In this document: one piece after another, positions 7,649 to 16,530 of the stretch
Layout: the number at the start of each line of letters is the position of its first letter
Position numbering within the stretch: position 1 is the first letter of the stretch
Source of the DNA: Veillonella sp.
GTDB lineage: Bacteria > Bacillota > Negativicutes > Veillonellales > Veillonellaceae
NCBI RefSeq assembly: GCF_019414865.1
Contig: NZ_DXLG01000013.1
Span: 1-22,193, forward strand
Direction: 5' to 3'
Length of the DNA: 22,193 nt
Position numbers and translations under genes: made by a program
Notes under the pieces: model-generated
Databases searched by the model: none
Told to the model about the DNA's origin: nothing
The model's input: the letters and a program-made list of their open reading frames with translations, nothing else

Positions 7649-8573
7649 CTTGAATCATTCCTTTATTAAATAGTGCATTAGCAAATTCTTTCGCATTAAA
7701 TGGACGCAAGTCATCCATGCCTTCGCCAACGCCGATCCAGCGAACAGGTACGCCTAATTCCTCTTTAATAGAGATAACTACGCCACCTTTTGCTGTACCA
7801 TCAAGTTTAGTCACCACAATACCATTTACTGGTACGGCTTGACCAAATAATTTAGCTTGGCTTACAGCATTTTGACCTGTCGTACCATCGAGAACGAGCA
7901 ATGTTTGATGCGGTGCCCCTTCTACGTGGTTATTAGCTACGCGGCCCATCTTCTTAAGTTCTTCCATAAGATTAACTTTAGTGTGTAGACGACCTGCAGT
8001 ATCGACGATAACAAGGTCTGCATTACGAGCTTTTGCCGCTTCCATAGCATCGTATACAACGGCTGCTGGATCAGCGCCCTCTTTATGTTTAACGATAGGC
8101 ACACCTACGCGATCTGCCCAAATGGATAATTGGTCAGCTGCAGCGGCACGGAATGTATCACCTGCAGCAATGATAACCTTTTTACCTTCTTTTGTGTAGT
8201 AATTAGCCAATTTAGCGATAGTTGTTGTTTTACCAACGCCGTTTACCCCCACAACAAGGATAACCTCTGGATGGTGTAGTGTAATTTCGTCCTCTTGGTC
8301 AACTAGCATTTCTGTAATGCGGTCTTCCATAAATGGCATTACATCACCAGTATTGTTGATAATACCTTCTGTTACACCACGACGAATTTCTTTCATCAAA
8401 TATTCTGTCGTTTTAGGACCAAGGTCACTAGTAAGCATAACTGCTTCTAAATCATCTAAGAAATCATCATCAATTTCTGCATAACCAATGATAACTGTCT
8501 CTACATTTTTTACAAAGGACTTACGAGTTTTTTCTAAGCCCTCTTTAATTTTATTAAAGAATCCAAATGCCAT
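7638..8573 (-). CDS. ftsY: Signal recognition particle receptor FtsY
   Basis: Membrane-associated SRP GTPase that docks the Ffh-ribosome-nascent chain complex at the translocon. The 311 residues hold essentially only the N and G domains: a four-helix N domain (about 20-95), P-loop GVNGVGKTT at 109-117, DTFRAAAADQL, DTAGR, and the TKLDGTAKGG guanine-specificity and closing-loop region. There is no acidic A domain. Instead the N terminus MAFGFFNKIKEGLEKTRKSF is a likely amphipathic helix for membrane contact, as in other short FtsY proteins. The ATG overlaps the smc stop by one base (TAATG), with AAGGAGG about 10 nt upstream inside smc. The smc-ftsY pairing is widely conserved in Firmicutes. 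Confidence 0.98.
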   Translation of the reverse strand: MAFGFFNKIKEGLEKTRKSFVKNVETVIIGYAEIDDDFLDDLEAVMLTSDLGPKTTEYLMKEIRRGVTEGIINNTGDVMPFMEDRITEMLVDQEDEITLHHPEVILVVGVNGVGKTTTIAKLANYYTKEGKKVIIAAGDTFRAAAADQLSIWADRVGVPIVKHKEGADPAAVVYDAMEAAKARNADLVIVDTAGRLHTKVNLMEELKKMGRVANNHVEGAPHQTLLVLDGTTGQNAVSQAKLFGQAVPVNGIVVTKLDGTAKGGVVISIKEELGVPVRWIGVGEGMDDLRPFNAKEFANALFNKGMIQGDK

Positions 8574-11500
8574 TATGCTAGATCCTCCTTCACATCTTCA
8601 AATGCTACTGTTAATAATCGCGATACGCCCCGTTCAACCATGGTCACCCCTTGTAAAACTTCGGCAGCTTCCATCGTCTTTTTACGATGCGATACTACGA
8701 TAAATTGTGTTTCTTTATTTACCCGATTTAAGTAAGAACTAAATCGTTCTACATTGGCTTCATCAAGCGCTGCATCAACTTCGTCAAGCACACAGAATGG
8801 AGCTGGACGATAGTCTAGGAACGAGAACAATAAAGCAATAACCGTAAGAGCACGCTCGCCACCGGATAACAAGGTCAATTGTTGTCGTTTCTTCCCTGGC
8901 GGCTGAATGTAGAAATCGATACCACCAGTTAAGATATTATCTGGGTCAGTCAATACAATTTGAGCCGTACCACCGCCAAATAGTTGGCTAAATACCTCTT
9001 GGAATCTGCGGCCTACTACATCTAATACATCGTATAGCTGTGTACTCATAGCCTTATCCATTTCAGCAATAACAGCTTGCAATTGCTCTTTCGCCGTATC
9101 TAAATCTGCTAACTGTGTAGTTAAGAAGTCATAACGCTCTTTAGTTTCTTCGTATTCTTCAACAGCGTTCGGATTGACTGGGCCTAGTTCGGCAATTTCT
9201 GCCATCAAGCGAGCCTGCTCATCCTTCCAATCGTTTACAGAGCCTTCAATGCGAAGAGCCTGCGCATCTTCTAAGGTAAAGCCTAACTCTTGTAGTTCTT
9301 CTACAAAGCGCTCACAATCCATGCGATGACGTGTAATCTTACCTTCCATATCGACGAGTCGACCTTGAACGACTTTATATCGTTGGTTCAATCGATCTTG
9401 CTCACCGAGGATAGATTCCATCTCTTCACGTCCTGTAGATGTTTTATCATAAGCCTCATCGCGAAGTGCACGCAATCGTTCAACCTCCGCTGTAGCAGAA
9501 GCCAATTCTCGGTCTGCCAATTCTTTAGCCTTTGGTAGCTCCACTTCATAGCGCTCTGTAGTGCTAATTAACAAATTACGTAACGGTGTTAGTCGCTCTA
9601 CAATGTTAGCAATGGATTGATTACGTTGTTCTCGCTGAGCTTCACGTTCCTTAATGGTTTGTCGCAACGTATCACAGGTGAGGCGTGCCTCTGTGAAAGC
9701 TTCATACGCCTCTTGCTGTATCTTTTGCAATACAGTTAAACGCTCCATCAAGGCCCCTTGATTGCCCTCTACACCATGATTTTCTTGTAAGGAAGCCAAT
9801 GCTGTTTCTTGGTCTTTTAAGTTAGCTGTTGTAGTGGCTAAATCAATATCAATTTGAACTAAACGTTGCTCTTCTTCAGAAAGAACACGTTTCTTACGGT
9901 CCATTTGATTTTGTATATTTTGTACCTTTGTTTCACTAGCCACATAGAGTAAATTAGTATGTTGGTAGTTTTCATCAAGGGTACCTCGTTCTTTTTCAGC
10001 CTCTTCAACCCGTTTTTCCAAGTTTTCTAAGCTAGCTGTTAAAGAGCGGATTTGTTCTTCAATTTGTACAAGCTCTTGTTCAAGACTAGCAGCCTCTTCC
10101 TTACGGCTCAATACGGAGGCACGCTTACGCTTTGTAGCACCACCCGTTAAAGAACCACCAGGTTGGAATTGTTCCCCTGTAAGGGTAACGATGCGCAATT
10201 GTTGGTTATATTTCTTCTGTAATCCAATAGCATCATCCATAGAGGATACTACTAACGTACGACCTAATAGATATTGGAAAATATGAGCGTATGTATTATC
10301 AAAGGAAATACAATCAACAGCCGTGCCTATGACACAACTTTCATGTAAAGCAGGCGTATCATAGGGTTTCCCTTTTACAGAATCCATCGGTAAGAAGGTT
10401 ACGCGACCACCTTGGATAGATTTCAAATAATTAACGCCTTCTGCAGCAGCACGAGCTGTAGTAGTCACAACGTGGTTAACACTACCGCCTAATGCCGTTT
10501 CAATAGCTGTCGTATATTTGTCCTCAACTGTAAAGAGATCACCAACGGCGCCCGTAATCTGTTCACGCCAAGCGCCCTTACCATTTAGAATATTCTTAGT
10601 ACCTTCTAAGTAACCTTCATGCTGTTCTTCCCATTGAGCTAAGAGCTCTAAACGGCCTTTTGCACGTTGTTCTTGGGTGCGAAGTTTTTGTAACTCTTTG
10701 CGTTCCTCACGAGCTTGTATAACTGCTTCTTTACCACCATCAACGAGGGCTTGTCGTTGTGCAGAAATAGCAGTAAATTTCTGACCAAGTGTTTCATATT
10801 CAGCACGTGCTGCTTGTAGTTCACTATCTACTTGAGCTATTTCATCCTTTAAAACTTCACATTGTTTTGTAGATTCAGCCTTACGAGCTTCTAAGCTACG
10901 AATACTAGCCTTTGCTGTTTCAATAGCGCTCACAAGTTCTAATTGATGTTGCTCAAAGACTTCTCGATTAGACTGCAAGGACTGGAACTTAGCTTGCTCA
11001 GCACTTACATCTTCAACAGCTTTTTTATAATTAGATTCTAACTCTTCAAGCTTAGACTCTTTTTCTACTAATTGAGCACTTTCATCTTGAATCAATTGAT
11101 TTAAAATGCGCAATTGTTGTTCTTCGCCCTTTTGCGTAGCTTCCAATTCGCTAATACGCATAGATGTTTCATCTAATTCACGACGAGCTGTCTTCAGCTG
11201 CTCATCTAACAGACGTAAATGACCTGCTAAACGTTCTTCATCACGTTGCTTTTCCGTATACTGAGCTTCCCACAACTTGAGTTGTTCTTGCTCTTTTGTT
11301 GATGCGGATTGCAAGGTATGACGGCGCGCTTCCAATTTAGACAATTCAGTTTGAAGCTCAATCTCTTCATCCTTAAATGCAATATTATCATTTTCGAAAC
11401 GCGTTAATAAACGATTAGAGGTCTTATAATTGTGAAAGCCTAATGCCCCATCATAGTCGCGCTTTGTACGACTTAAGGTCATATATTTTTTAGTCTTTTC

Positions 11501-12127
11501 CGCCTTTTCAGACAAAGGTCCTAGTTGCTCTTCGATGGTAGCCATTACGTCGCGTACGCGTTCCATATTTCGGTCTGTGCTAGCAATACGACGCAATGCA
11601 TCTTCTTTATTGATTTTAAAACGAGAAATACCTGCTACATCTTCAAAGATCAAACGACGTTCTTCAGGCTTTGAATTCAAAATAGCATCAATGCGGTTCT
11701 GACCGATAATAGCCATTGAGTCTTTCCCCAGGCCTGTATCAGCTAATAAAAGATGAATATCCTTTAAACGACAAGAGCGTTTATTGATAAGGAACTCACT
11801 TTCACCAGTACGATAAATACGGCGTGTAATAGCAACCTCAGCCATATCCACATCTAATTGATGGTCACTATTGTCAAATACAAGTGTAACCTCAGCTGCA
11901 CTCATTGGTTTACGTTTTTCCGTACCAGAGAAAATAATATCCTCTGCTTTTTGACCACGTAAGTTACGGACATTGGATTCCCCTAAAACCCATTTCATAG
12001 CATCCGTAATATTACTTTTACCACTTCCGTTAGGCCCAATAACGGCAGTCATTCCTGGTGAGAATTTTACAACCGTTTTATCTGCAAACGATTTAAAGCC
12101 CTTTAATTCTAACCGAAGTAATTGCAT
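8573..12127 (-). CDS. smc: Chromosome segregation protein SMC
   Basis: ATPase core of the bacterial condensin, which works with ScpA and ScpB (not in this window) to extrude loops and organise the chromosome. The 1184 residues are normal length. An N-terminal ATPase half carries Walker A GPNGSGKS at 31-38. Two long coiled-coil arms, rich in Glu, Gln, Arg and Leu, flank a hinge at roughly 500-660, which contains the Gly-rich ALGG and GGRVTFLP segments. The C-terminal half has the LSGGE signature near 1087 and the Walker B LDEVDAALD near 1114. The start has AAAGGAGG about 6 nt upstream. It begins 45 nt after the radical SAM gene and is coupled to ftsY at its end. Confidence 0.98.
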   Translation of the reverse strand: MQLLRLELKGFKSFADKTVVKFSPGMTAVIGPNGSGKSNITDAMKWVLGESNVRNLRGQKAEDIIFSGTEKRKPMSAAEVTLVFDNSDHQLDVDMAEVAITRRIYRTGESEFLINKRSCRLKDIHLLLADTGLGKDSMAIIGQNRIDAILNSKPEERRLIFEDVAGISRFKINKEDALRRIASTDRNMERVRDVMATIEEQLGPLSEKAEKTKKYMTLSRTKRDYDGALGFHNYKTSNRLLTRFENDNIAFKDEEIELQTELSKLEARRHTLQSASTKEQEQLKLWEAQYTEKQRDEERLAGHLRLLDEQLKTARRELDETSMRISELEATQKGEEQQLRILNQLIQDESAQLVEKESKLEELESNYKKAVEDVSAEQAKFQSLQSNREVFEQHQLELVSAIETAKASIRSLEARKAESTKQCEVLKDEIAQVDSELQAARAEYETLGQKFTAISAQRQALVDGGKEAVIQAREERKELQKLRTQEQRAKGRLELLAQWEEQHEGYLEGTKNILNGKGAWREQITGAVGDLFTVEDKYTTAIETALGGSVNHVVTTTARAAAEGVNYLKSIQGGRVTFLPMDSVKGKPYDTPALHESCVIGTAVDCISFDNTYAHIFQYLLGRTLVVSSMDDAIGLQKKYNQQLRIVTLTGEQFQPGGSLTGGATKRKRASVLSRKEEAASLEQELVQIEEQIRSLTASLENLEKRVEEAEKERGTLDENYQHTNLLYVASETKVQNIQNQMDRKKRVLSEEEQRLVQIDIDLATTTANLKDQETALASLQENHGVEGNQGALMERLTVLQKIQQEAYEAFTEARLTCDTLRQTIKEREAQREQRNQSIANIVERLTPLRNLLISTTERYEVELPKAKELADRELASATAEVERLRALRDEAYDKTSTGREEMESILGEQDRLNQRYKVVQGRLVDMEGKITRHRMDCERFVEELQELGFTLEDAQALRIEGSVNDWKDEQARLMAEIAELGPVNPNAVEEYEETKERYDFLTTQLADLDTAKEQLQAVIAEMDKAMSTQLYDVLDVVGRRFQEVFSQLFGGGTAQIVLTDPDNILTGGIDFYIQPPGKKRQQLTLLSGGERALTVIALLFSFLDYRPAPFCVLDEVDAALDEANVERFSSYLNRVNKETQFIVVSHRKKTMEAAEVLQGVTMVERGVSRLLTVAFEDVKEDLA

Positions 12128-12172
12128 GACTGCCTCCTTTCTACTAACAACCCCGAATAATCATATCTTTTA

Positions 12173-13330
12173 TTATAACATATATTGTAGGCCATCAATA
12201 CAGCAACGAACAGTATTTCTCGTACTATCTTCACACCAATCTATGCTAAATTGAGGATATGTTTCTTGGAAGTATAAAATATTGCGATTTTTAAGGCCTC
12301 GTACCTTTGATGTAAGGCTTCTTGGATAAGAAATTCGTATCTTATGTTTCGTCAACCTATCCTTTTGATTCGCATGAGTTCTACACTCAACCTTATGGCT
12401 ATAGTGATTACTCGATGGTGAACCAATATAAGAATACGGGTAGCCTGAAAAACTCTGTGATGAAAAACGCCTTAAAGAAAAGTGTTCATCAATACACCTT
12501 TCTATACGTTGTTTAAATTGCTCATTTACGACAAGCTCGCCCATGGCTGGCTCATAGGGACCGGCTATCAAGCTATTACCCGAATCGAGCTCTTCACTAC
12601 TTTGTAATCCAGTGCGTATAACTTCAATGTTATGTTCTTCAAACCATTCTTTTAAGAATGCACAATATGTAATAGCTTGCTCAGTACTTAACGGCTTATA
12701 TTCACCAGATCTATATTGATCTGCTAGTTCCGTATTTTCTATAACAAGAACAGGATAGATTCGTACAAAATCTGGTTCTAGTTTAACTACAGCAATAGCG
12801 GTTTCTAGAATGGTTTCCCAAGTTTCACCTTTTAATCCTGGTAAAAGCTGAATACCTACAGTTATTTCACGTCGCTTTAATCGCGCAACAGCATCTACTA
12901 CCTCTTGAGCTGTGTGACCGCGCTTAGCATCAACCAAAATACCATCATTCATAGACTGTACACCAAGCTCTACTGTTTTTACGCCATAGGATTGTAACAA
13001 TGAGATAGCCTCATCCCCAACAGCATCAGGCCGCGTTGAACAACGTATACCATCAATTATACCGCGCTTAAGCATCTCAGAAGCAGGAGCTAATAATTGA
13101 TGTTGCAAATCGCGATGAATGGCTGTAAAGGAACCTCCATAGAAGGCGACTTCCCAAAACTTATCGTTACGTTTGGTCCCAATATAATCCTTAATAGTTT
13201 GCTGTATATATTCTGGAGTTAGGTGACTAATACCAGATTGGCCTGTAATACGAGATTGATTACAAAATGTACATACATAAGGACACCCCACATGAGGTAT
13301 AAAAAATGGTATCATACCAAATGGTTTCAT
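12173..13330 (-). CDS. Elp3-like radical SAM protein
   Basis: A radical S-adenosylmethionine enzyme of unproven substrate. C16, C20 and C23 form the CX3CX2C motif that holds the catalytic [4Fe-4S] cluster, followed by a TIM-barrel-type region (AFYGGSF, RCSTRPDAV, VELGVQSMNDGIL, GIQLLPGLKGET) typical of Elp3/COG1243 relatives. At 385 residues it lacks the acetyltransferase (GNAT) domain of true Elp3. The last ~100 residues are basic and Ser-rich, with a SKVRGLKNRNILYF segment. Genes of this type lie between rnc and smc in many Clostridia and Negativicutes. A GTG two codons upstream is rejected because the ribosome site would touch it, whereas it stands 6 nt from the ATG at 13330. Confidence 0.85.
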   Translation of the reverse strand: MKPFGMIPFFIPHVGCPYVCTFCNQSRITGQSGISHLTPEYIQQTIKDYIGTKRNDKFWEVAFYGGSFTAIHRDLQHQLLAPASEMLKRGIIDGIRCSTRPDAVGDEAISLLQSYGVKTVELGVQSMNDGILVDAKRGHTAQEVVDAVARLKRREITVGIQLLPGLKGETWETILETAIAVVKLEPDFVRIYPVLVIENTELADQYRSGEYKPLSTEQAITYCAFLKEWFEEHNIEVIRTGLQSSEELDSGNSLIAGPYEPAMGELVVNEQFKQRIERCIDEHFSLRRFSSQSFSGYPYSYIGSPSSNHYSHKVECRTHANQKDRLTKHKIRISYPRSLTSKVRGLKNRNILYFQETYPQFSIDWCEDSTRNTVRCCIDGLQYML

Positions 13331-13336
13331 AGTCAC

Positions 13337-13344
13337 CCTCCCTT
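13337..13344 (-). promoter_or_regulatory. Ribosome binding site that fixes the radical SAM start
   Basis: The minus strand reads AAGGGAGG, 6 nt before the ATG at 13330 and 0 nt before the alternative GTG at 13336. Normal spacing favours the ATG. Confidence 0.8.
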
Positions 13345-13501
13345 CTTATATAAAATCATATTAGTTACAAATCTTATATGTTAATACATTAAAATCCATG
13401 TATTGGGTCTTGAGCTACGCCATTAATATATTAAGATATAAGATCTTATATATGAAAATCATTAAATAAATATATTGATTATTCTATATACTATTATACA
13501 G
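13345..13501 (-). promoter_or_regulatory. AT-rich leader between rnc and the radical SAM-smc operon
   Basis: This ~160-nt gap holds no coding sequence I can support and must contain or follow the promoter for the radical SAM-smc-ftsY-uvrB run. A consensus TATAAT occurs on the minus strand at 13493-13498, right after the rnc terminator, but the matching -35 position is poor. A perfect 16-bp palindrome (ATATAAGATCTTATAT) lies at 13436-13451. A second dyad (AATACAT / ATGTATT) lies at 13384-13405. I cannot name a binding protein for either. Confidence 0.4.
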
Positions 13502-13525
13502 AAAAAAGCGCCATTAGGCGCTTTT
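13502..13525 (-). terminator. Intrinsic terminator of the fapR-rnc operon
   Basis: Stem 13504-13512 pairs with 13517-13525 (AAAAGCGCC / GGCGCTTTT) around a 4-nt loop, followed on the minus strand by a run of six T. It abuts the rnc TAG stop at 13526-13528. This is a textbook rho-independent terminator in the minus direction and marks the end of the fatty-acid operon. Confidence 0.92.
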
Positions 13526-14263
13526 CTATTTGGCCATTAACTTTTCTAACGTTAATTGAGCCGCATGTTGTTCTGCAATTTTTTTACTTTTACCAGAGCC
13601 GGCCTCGTAAGTAACACCATTGATTTCGACCACCATATGGAAGGTCTTAGCATGGTCGGGACCACTTTCACTGAGCAAACGATAGACGATATGTTTATCA
13701 CCATCCCGTTGCACATATTCTTGTAACAAGGTTTTATAATCTTTGCCCCGTTTACCTTCTAAAGCTTGCTTGATATACGTAATGAGATGTTTTAAAACGA
13801 AGTTCATCGCCGTTTGGTAATCTGTAGAAATATAGATAGCACCAATGAGAGACTCAAAGGTATCCGCTAAAATAGAATTACGATTATTACCACCAGAAGC
13901 ACATTCACCATGACCGAGCAATAAATATTGCCCCAATTGCAAAGAACGACTTACAGATGCTAAAGAATCCTCACACACTGTAGCAGCCTTAATTTTCGTC
14001 AAATTACCTTCTGCCATGTCTGGATATGTCTTAAATAGGTATTCCCCAATAATAAGATCCAAAACAGCATCGCCTAAAAACTCTAATCGCTGATTGTGAT
14101 TAATATGCTTTGATTTATGTTCATTCGCATAAGATGTATGTGTAAAAGCACAATCTAAAATGGATATATCTGACACAGGTATGTCTAAACGAGCAACAAG
14201 CCCATGAAGAGATTCTTCACGAGCTTGTGTCATCTTACTCTTATGCGCTTCAACAGCTACCAT
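13526..14263 (-). CDS. rnc: Ribonuclease III
   Basis: Double-strand-specific endoribonuclease that processes rRNA precursors and structured mRNAs. The 245-residue protein has the catalytic domain signature RLEFLGDAVLDL (E61 and D65) and the second acidic pair in DTFESLIGA (D134, E137), followed by a C-terminal dsRNA-binding domain from about 175 to the end (TLLQEYVQ ... YEAGSGKSKKIAEQHAA). The ATG overlaps the fabF stop by one base (TAATG). AAGG lies only 3 nt before it, so initiation probably depends on ribosomes finishing fabF. A later in-frame ATG (residue 11) is possible but has no better site. rnc downstream of fabF is common in Firmicutes-type fab clusters. Confidence 0.96.
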   Translation of the reverse strand: MVAVEAHKSKMTQAREESLHGLVARLDIPVSDISILDCAFTHTSYANEHKSKHINHNQRLEFLGDAVLDLIIGEYLFKTYPDMAEGNLTKIKAATVCEDSLASVSRSLQLGQYLLLGHGECASGGNNRNSILADTFESLIGAIYISTDYQTAMNFVLKHLITYIKQALEGKRGKDYKTLLQEYVQRDGDKHIVYRLLSESGPDHAKTFHMVVEINGVTYEAGSGKSKKIAEQHAAQLTLEKLMAK

Positions 14264-15507
14264 TAGCCTTCATAACGGCGTACGCAAAGTGTACCGTTAT
14301 GACCACCAAAACCGAAAGAGTTGGAAAGAGCACATTTAACTTGAAGGTCACGTGCACCTTCGCGAACATAGTCAAGATCCAAACCTTCATCAGGATTGTC
14401 ACAGTTGATTGTAGGATGAACTTTGCCAGTTTCGATAGCCATCGCCATAACGATAGTTTCGATAGCACCAGCAGCACCTAACAAGTGACCTGTCATGGAT
14501 TTTGTAGAGTTAACAGCGATGTCTTTAGCATGATCGCCGAATAATTCTTTAATAGCCAATGTTTCATTTTTGTCATTAAGGCCAGTAGATGTACCATGAG
14601 CATTGATGTAGTTAACGTCTTTAGGATCGATACCTGCATCTTTAATTGCTAATTCCATACATTTACGAGCTTGTACACCACCTGGAGCTGGTGCAGTAAT
14701 GTGGTAAGCATCACCATTAGTACCATAACCTACAACTTCAGCGTAGATATGAGCACCACGAGCTTTTGCGTGTTCTAATTCTTCAAGAACAACGATACCA
14801 GAACCTTCACCCATTACGAAACCATCGCGATCGCGGTCAAATGGACGAGAAGCTTTTGTTGGTTCGTCATTGCGTGTAGACATAGCTTTCATAGCTGCGA
14901 AACCAGCTACAGCTGCAGGAGATACAGCCGCTTCAGTACCACCGGCAAACATGATATCAGCATCACCACGTTGAATGATACGGAAAGCATCGCCAATAGC
15001 ATTTGTACCGGAAGTACAAGCTGTTACGTCTGTAATAACAGGACCTTTAAGGCCAAGACGGATGGATACACGTGCAGATGTCATATTTGCAATCATCATA
15101 GGAACTGCGAATGGACTTACACGGCCAGGACCTTTTTCGAATAATGTTTCATATACTTCATGGATAGAGTCGATACCGCCAATACCAGTACCAACTACAG
15201 TACCACAACGATCTAAATCTTCTTTATCCAAATCAAGATCAGCATCTTCACAAGCAAGAACAGCAGCACCGATAGCCAATTCTACAGAACGGTCCATACG
15301 ACGAGCTTCTTTCTTGTCTACGCCATAGTTTGTAACATCAAAATCTTTTACTTCACCAGCAATGCGTGTTGCATATTCAGATGCATCAAAGCGTGTAATT
15401 GGCCCAATACCAGATTGACCTGCCAATAACGCATTGTAGAAGTTCTCTTTACCGATACCTACAGGAGTCACTGCCCCTAAGCCAGTAATTACTACACGTT
15501 TTTCCAA
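14263..15507 (-). CDS. fabF: 3-oxoacyl-ACP synthase II (KAS II)
   Basis: Condenses malonyl-ACP with a growing acyl-ACP in each elongation round of type II fatty acid synthesis. The 414 residues carry the complete KAS triad: nucleophile C164 in VTACTSGTNAIG, H304 in NAHGTSTGLND and H341 in SMTGHLLGAAGA, plus the C-terminal SFGFGGHN loop. The start codon is TTG (15505-15507), supported by AGAGGTGG about 5 nt upstream. No other start makes the conserved MEKRVVITG N terminus. It lies 36 nt after the FabK-like gene and is coupled to rnc downstream. Confidence 0.97.
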   Translation of the reverse strand: MEKRVVITGLGAVTPVGIGKENFYNALLAGQSGIGPITRFDASEYATRIAGEVKDFDVTNYGVDKKEARRMDRSVELAIGAAVLACEDADLDLDKEDLDRCGTVVGTGIGGIDSIHEVYETLFEKGPGRVSPFAVPMMIANMTSARVSIRLGLKGPVITDVTACTSGTNAIGDAFRIIQRGDADIMFAGGTEAAVSPAAVAGFAAMKAMSTRNDEPTKASRPFDRDRDGFVMGEGSGIVVLEELEHAKARGAHIYAEVVGYGTNGDAYHITAPAPGGVQARKCMELAIKDAGIDPKDVNYINAHGTSTGLNDKNETLAIKELFGDHAKDIAVNSTKSMTGHLLGAAGAIETIVMAMAIETGKVHPTINCDNPDEGLDLDYVREGARDLQVKCALSNSFGFGGHNGTLCVRRYEG

Positions 15508-15543
15508 TTATTCCACCTCTTATAGCTATACAGCCCTTTTAAA

Positions 15544-16500
15544 TTAATCAATCTCTGCTACTTGCTGTTTGAGTTGAGCAAAGATATCTTTAACTGGCAT
15601 AATCTTGTCGACTTTTCTCATATTATTGCCAGAGAACACCAAACCTGTTTCTACATCACCTTGTTGTGCACGAGATAGAGCACGGATGATACAGAATTTA
15701 TGGGAACAATGTTTCAAACAGTTATCACACACCGTTGGAGGTGCTACAGTACCGTCTAATACAGATTCAGCAAATTTATTTTTAATGGCTTGTCCAGGCA
15801 AACCTACAGGACTTTGAATTAATACAATGTCCTCAGGATTAGTAGCCCGTACATACATTTTTTTCAATTCATCAGATGCATTACATTCATCAGAAGCAGC
15901 AAAACGGCTACCCATTTGAACGCCACTAGCACCTAATTTCAACATTTCTACGATGTCACGACCATCAAGAACACCACCAGCACCAATAACTGGAATGTTT
16001 TTAACAGCAGCTACAACTTCTGGAACGATTTCTCGAGCGGAACGATCAGTCCCCAAGTGGCCACCAGCTTCGCAGCCTTCTACGATTACTGCTGCTGCAC
16101 CTAAACCTTCAGAAATGCGAGCTAATTTTGCGGACGAAACAATTGGTACGATTGGCGTACCAGACTCTTTGCCCATTGCGAACATATCTCTTGAAAAACC
16201 AGCACCTGCTACTACAAGATCAATGCCCTCTTCGATGGCAGTTTTAACTAAGCCAGCAAATTGTGTTGCGGCTACCATCGCATTTATACCAATAATACCC
16301 GTAGGTGATAATTTTCTAGCTAATTGTATTTCGTATCGTAATTCATCAAATGGCAAACCGGATGCTGCAATAAGGCCGATACCACCTTCATTTGCAACGG
16401 CTGCTGCCAAGCGAGCTGTAGACAATCTAATCGCCATACCACCTTGAATGATAGGTACTTTGGCCACTAGATTCCCAATGCGAAGTTCAGGGAGCTTCAC
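15544..16500 (-). CDS. FabK/nitronate monooxygenase-like FMN protein with Cys cluster
   Basis: A TIM-barrel flavoprotein of the 2-nitropropane dioxygenase/FabK superfamily: IIQGGMA at 17-23, EAGGHLG with H148, VIGAGGVLDGRD and GVQMGSRF for FMN phosphate binding. At 318 residues it differs from FabK in this operon by a C-terminal cluster C258-x2-C261-x3-C265-x4-C270 followed by IIRAL...GLVFSGNN. This could bind a metal or iron-sulfur centre (inference). Similar Cys-tailed proteins occur in Clostridia, usually annotated only as nitronate monooxygenase. Its place between acpP and fabF suggests a role with acyl-ACP substrates or detoxification. I choose GTG at 16500 because AGGAGG stands 8 nt away. 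The TTG at 16506 would be 2 nt from it. Confidence 0.88.
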   Translation of the reverse strand: MKLPELRIGNLVAKVPIIQGGMAIRLSTARLAAAVANEGGIGLIAASGLPFDELRYEIQLARKLSPTGIIGINAMVAATQFAGLVKTAIEEGIDLVVAGAGFSRDMFAMGKESGTPIVPIVSSAKLARISEGLGAAAVIVEGCEAGGHLGTDRSAREIVPEVVAAVKNIPVIGAGGVLDGRDIVEMLKLGASGVQMGSRFAASDECNASDELKKMYVRATNPEDIVLIQSPVGLPGQAIKNKFAESVLDGTVAPPTVCDNCLKHCSHKFCIIRALSRAQQGDVETGLVFSGNNMRKVDKIMPVKDIFAQLKQQVAEID

Positions 16501-16508
16501 TATCAAAT

Positions 16509-16514
16509 CCTCCT
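16509..16514 (-). promoter_or_regulatory. Ribosome binding site that fixes the FabK-like gene start
   Basis: AGGAGG on the minus strand lies 8 nt before the GTG at 16500 and only 2 nt before the in-frame TTG at 16506. The spacing favours the GTG. Confidence 0.7.
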
Positions 16515-16530
16515 GTAAATAAAACCGGTT

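Noticed and set aside
14250..14477. Minus-strand alternative frame of 75 codons within the end of fabF
   Set aside because: Out-of-frame shadow of the FabF C terminus. The FabF frame with SFGFGGHN is clearly the real one.
14975..15328. Plus-strand open frame of 117 codons opposite fabF
   Set aside because: Fully inside the conserved fabF frame on the other strand; biased composition and no motif.
15953..16447. Plus-strand open frame of 164 codons opposite the FabK-like gene
   Set aside because: Antisense shadow of a conserved coding region, Pro/Ala/Ser biased, no recognisable domain.
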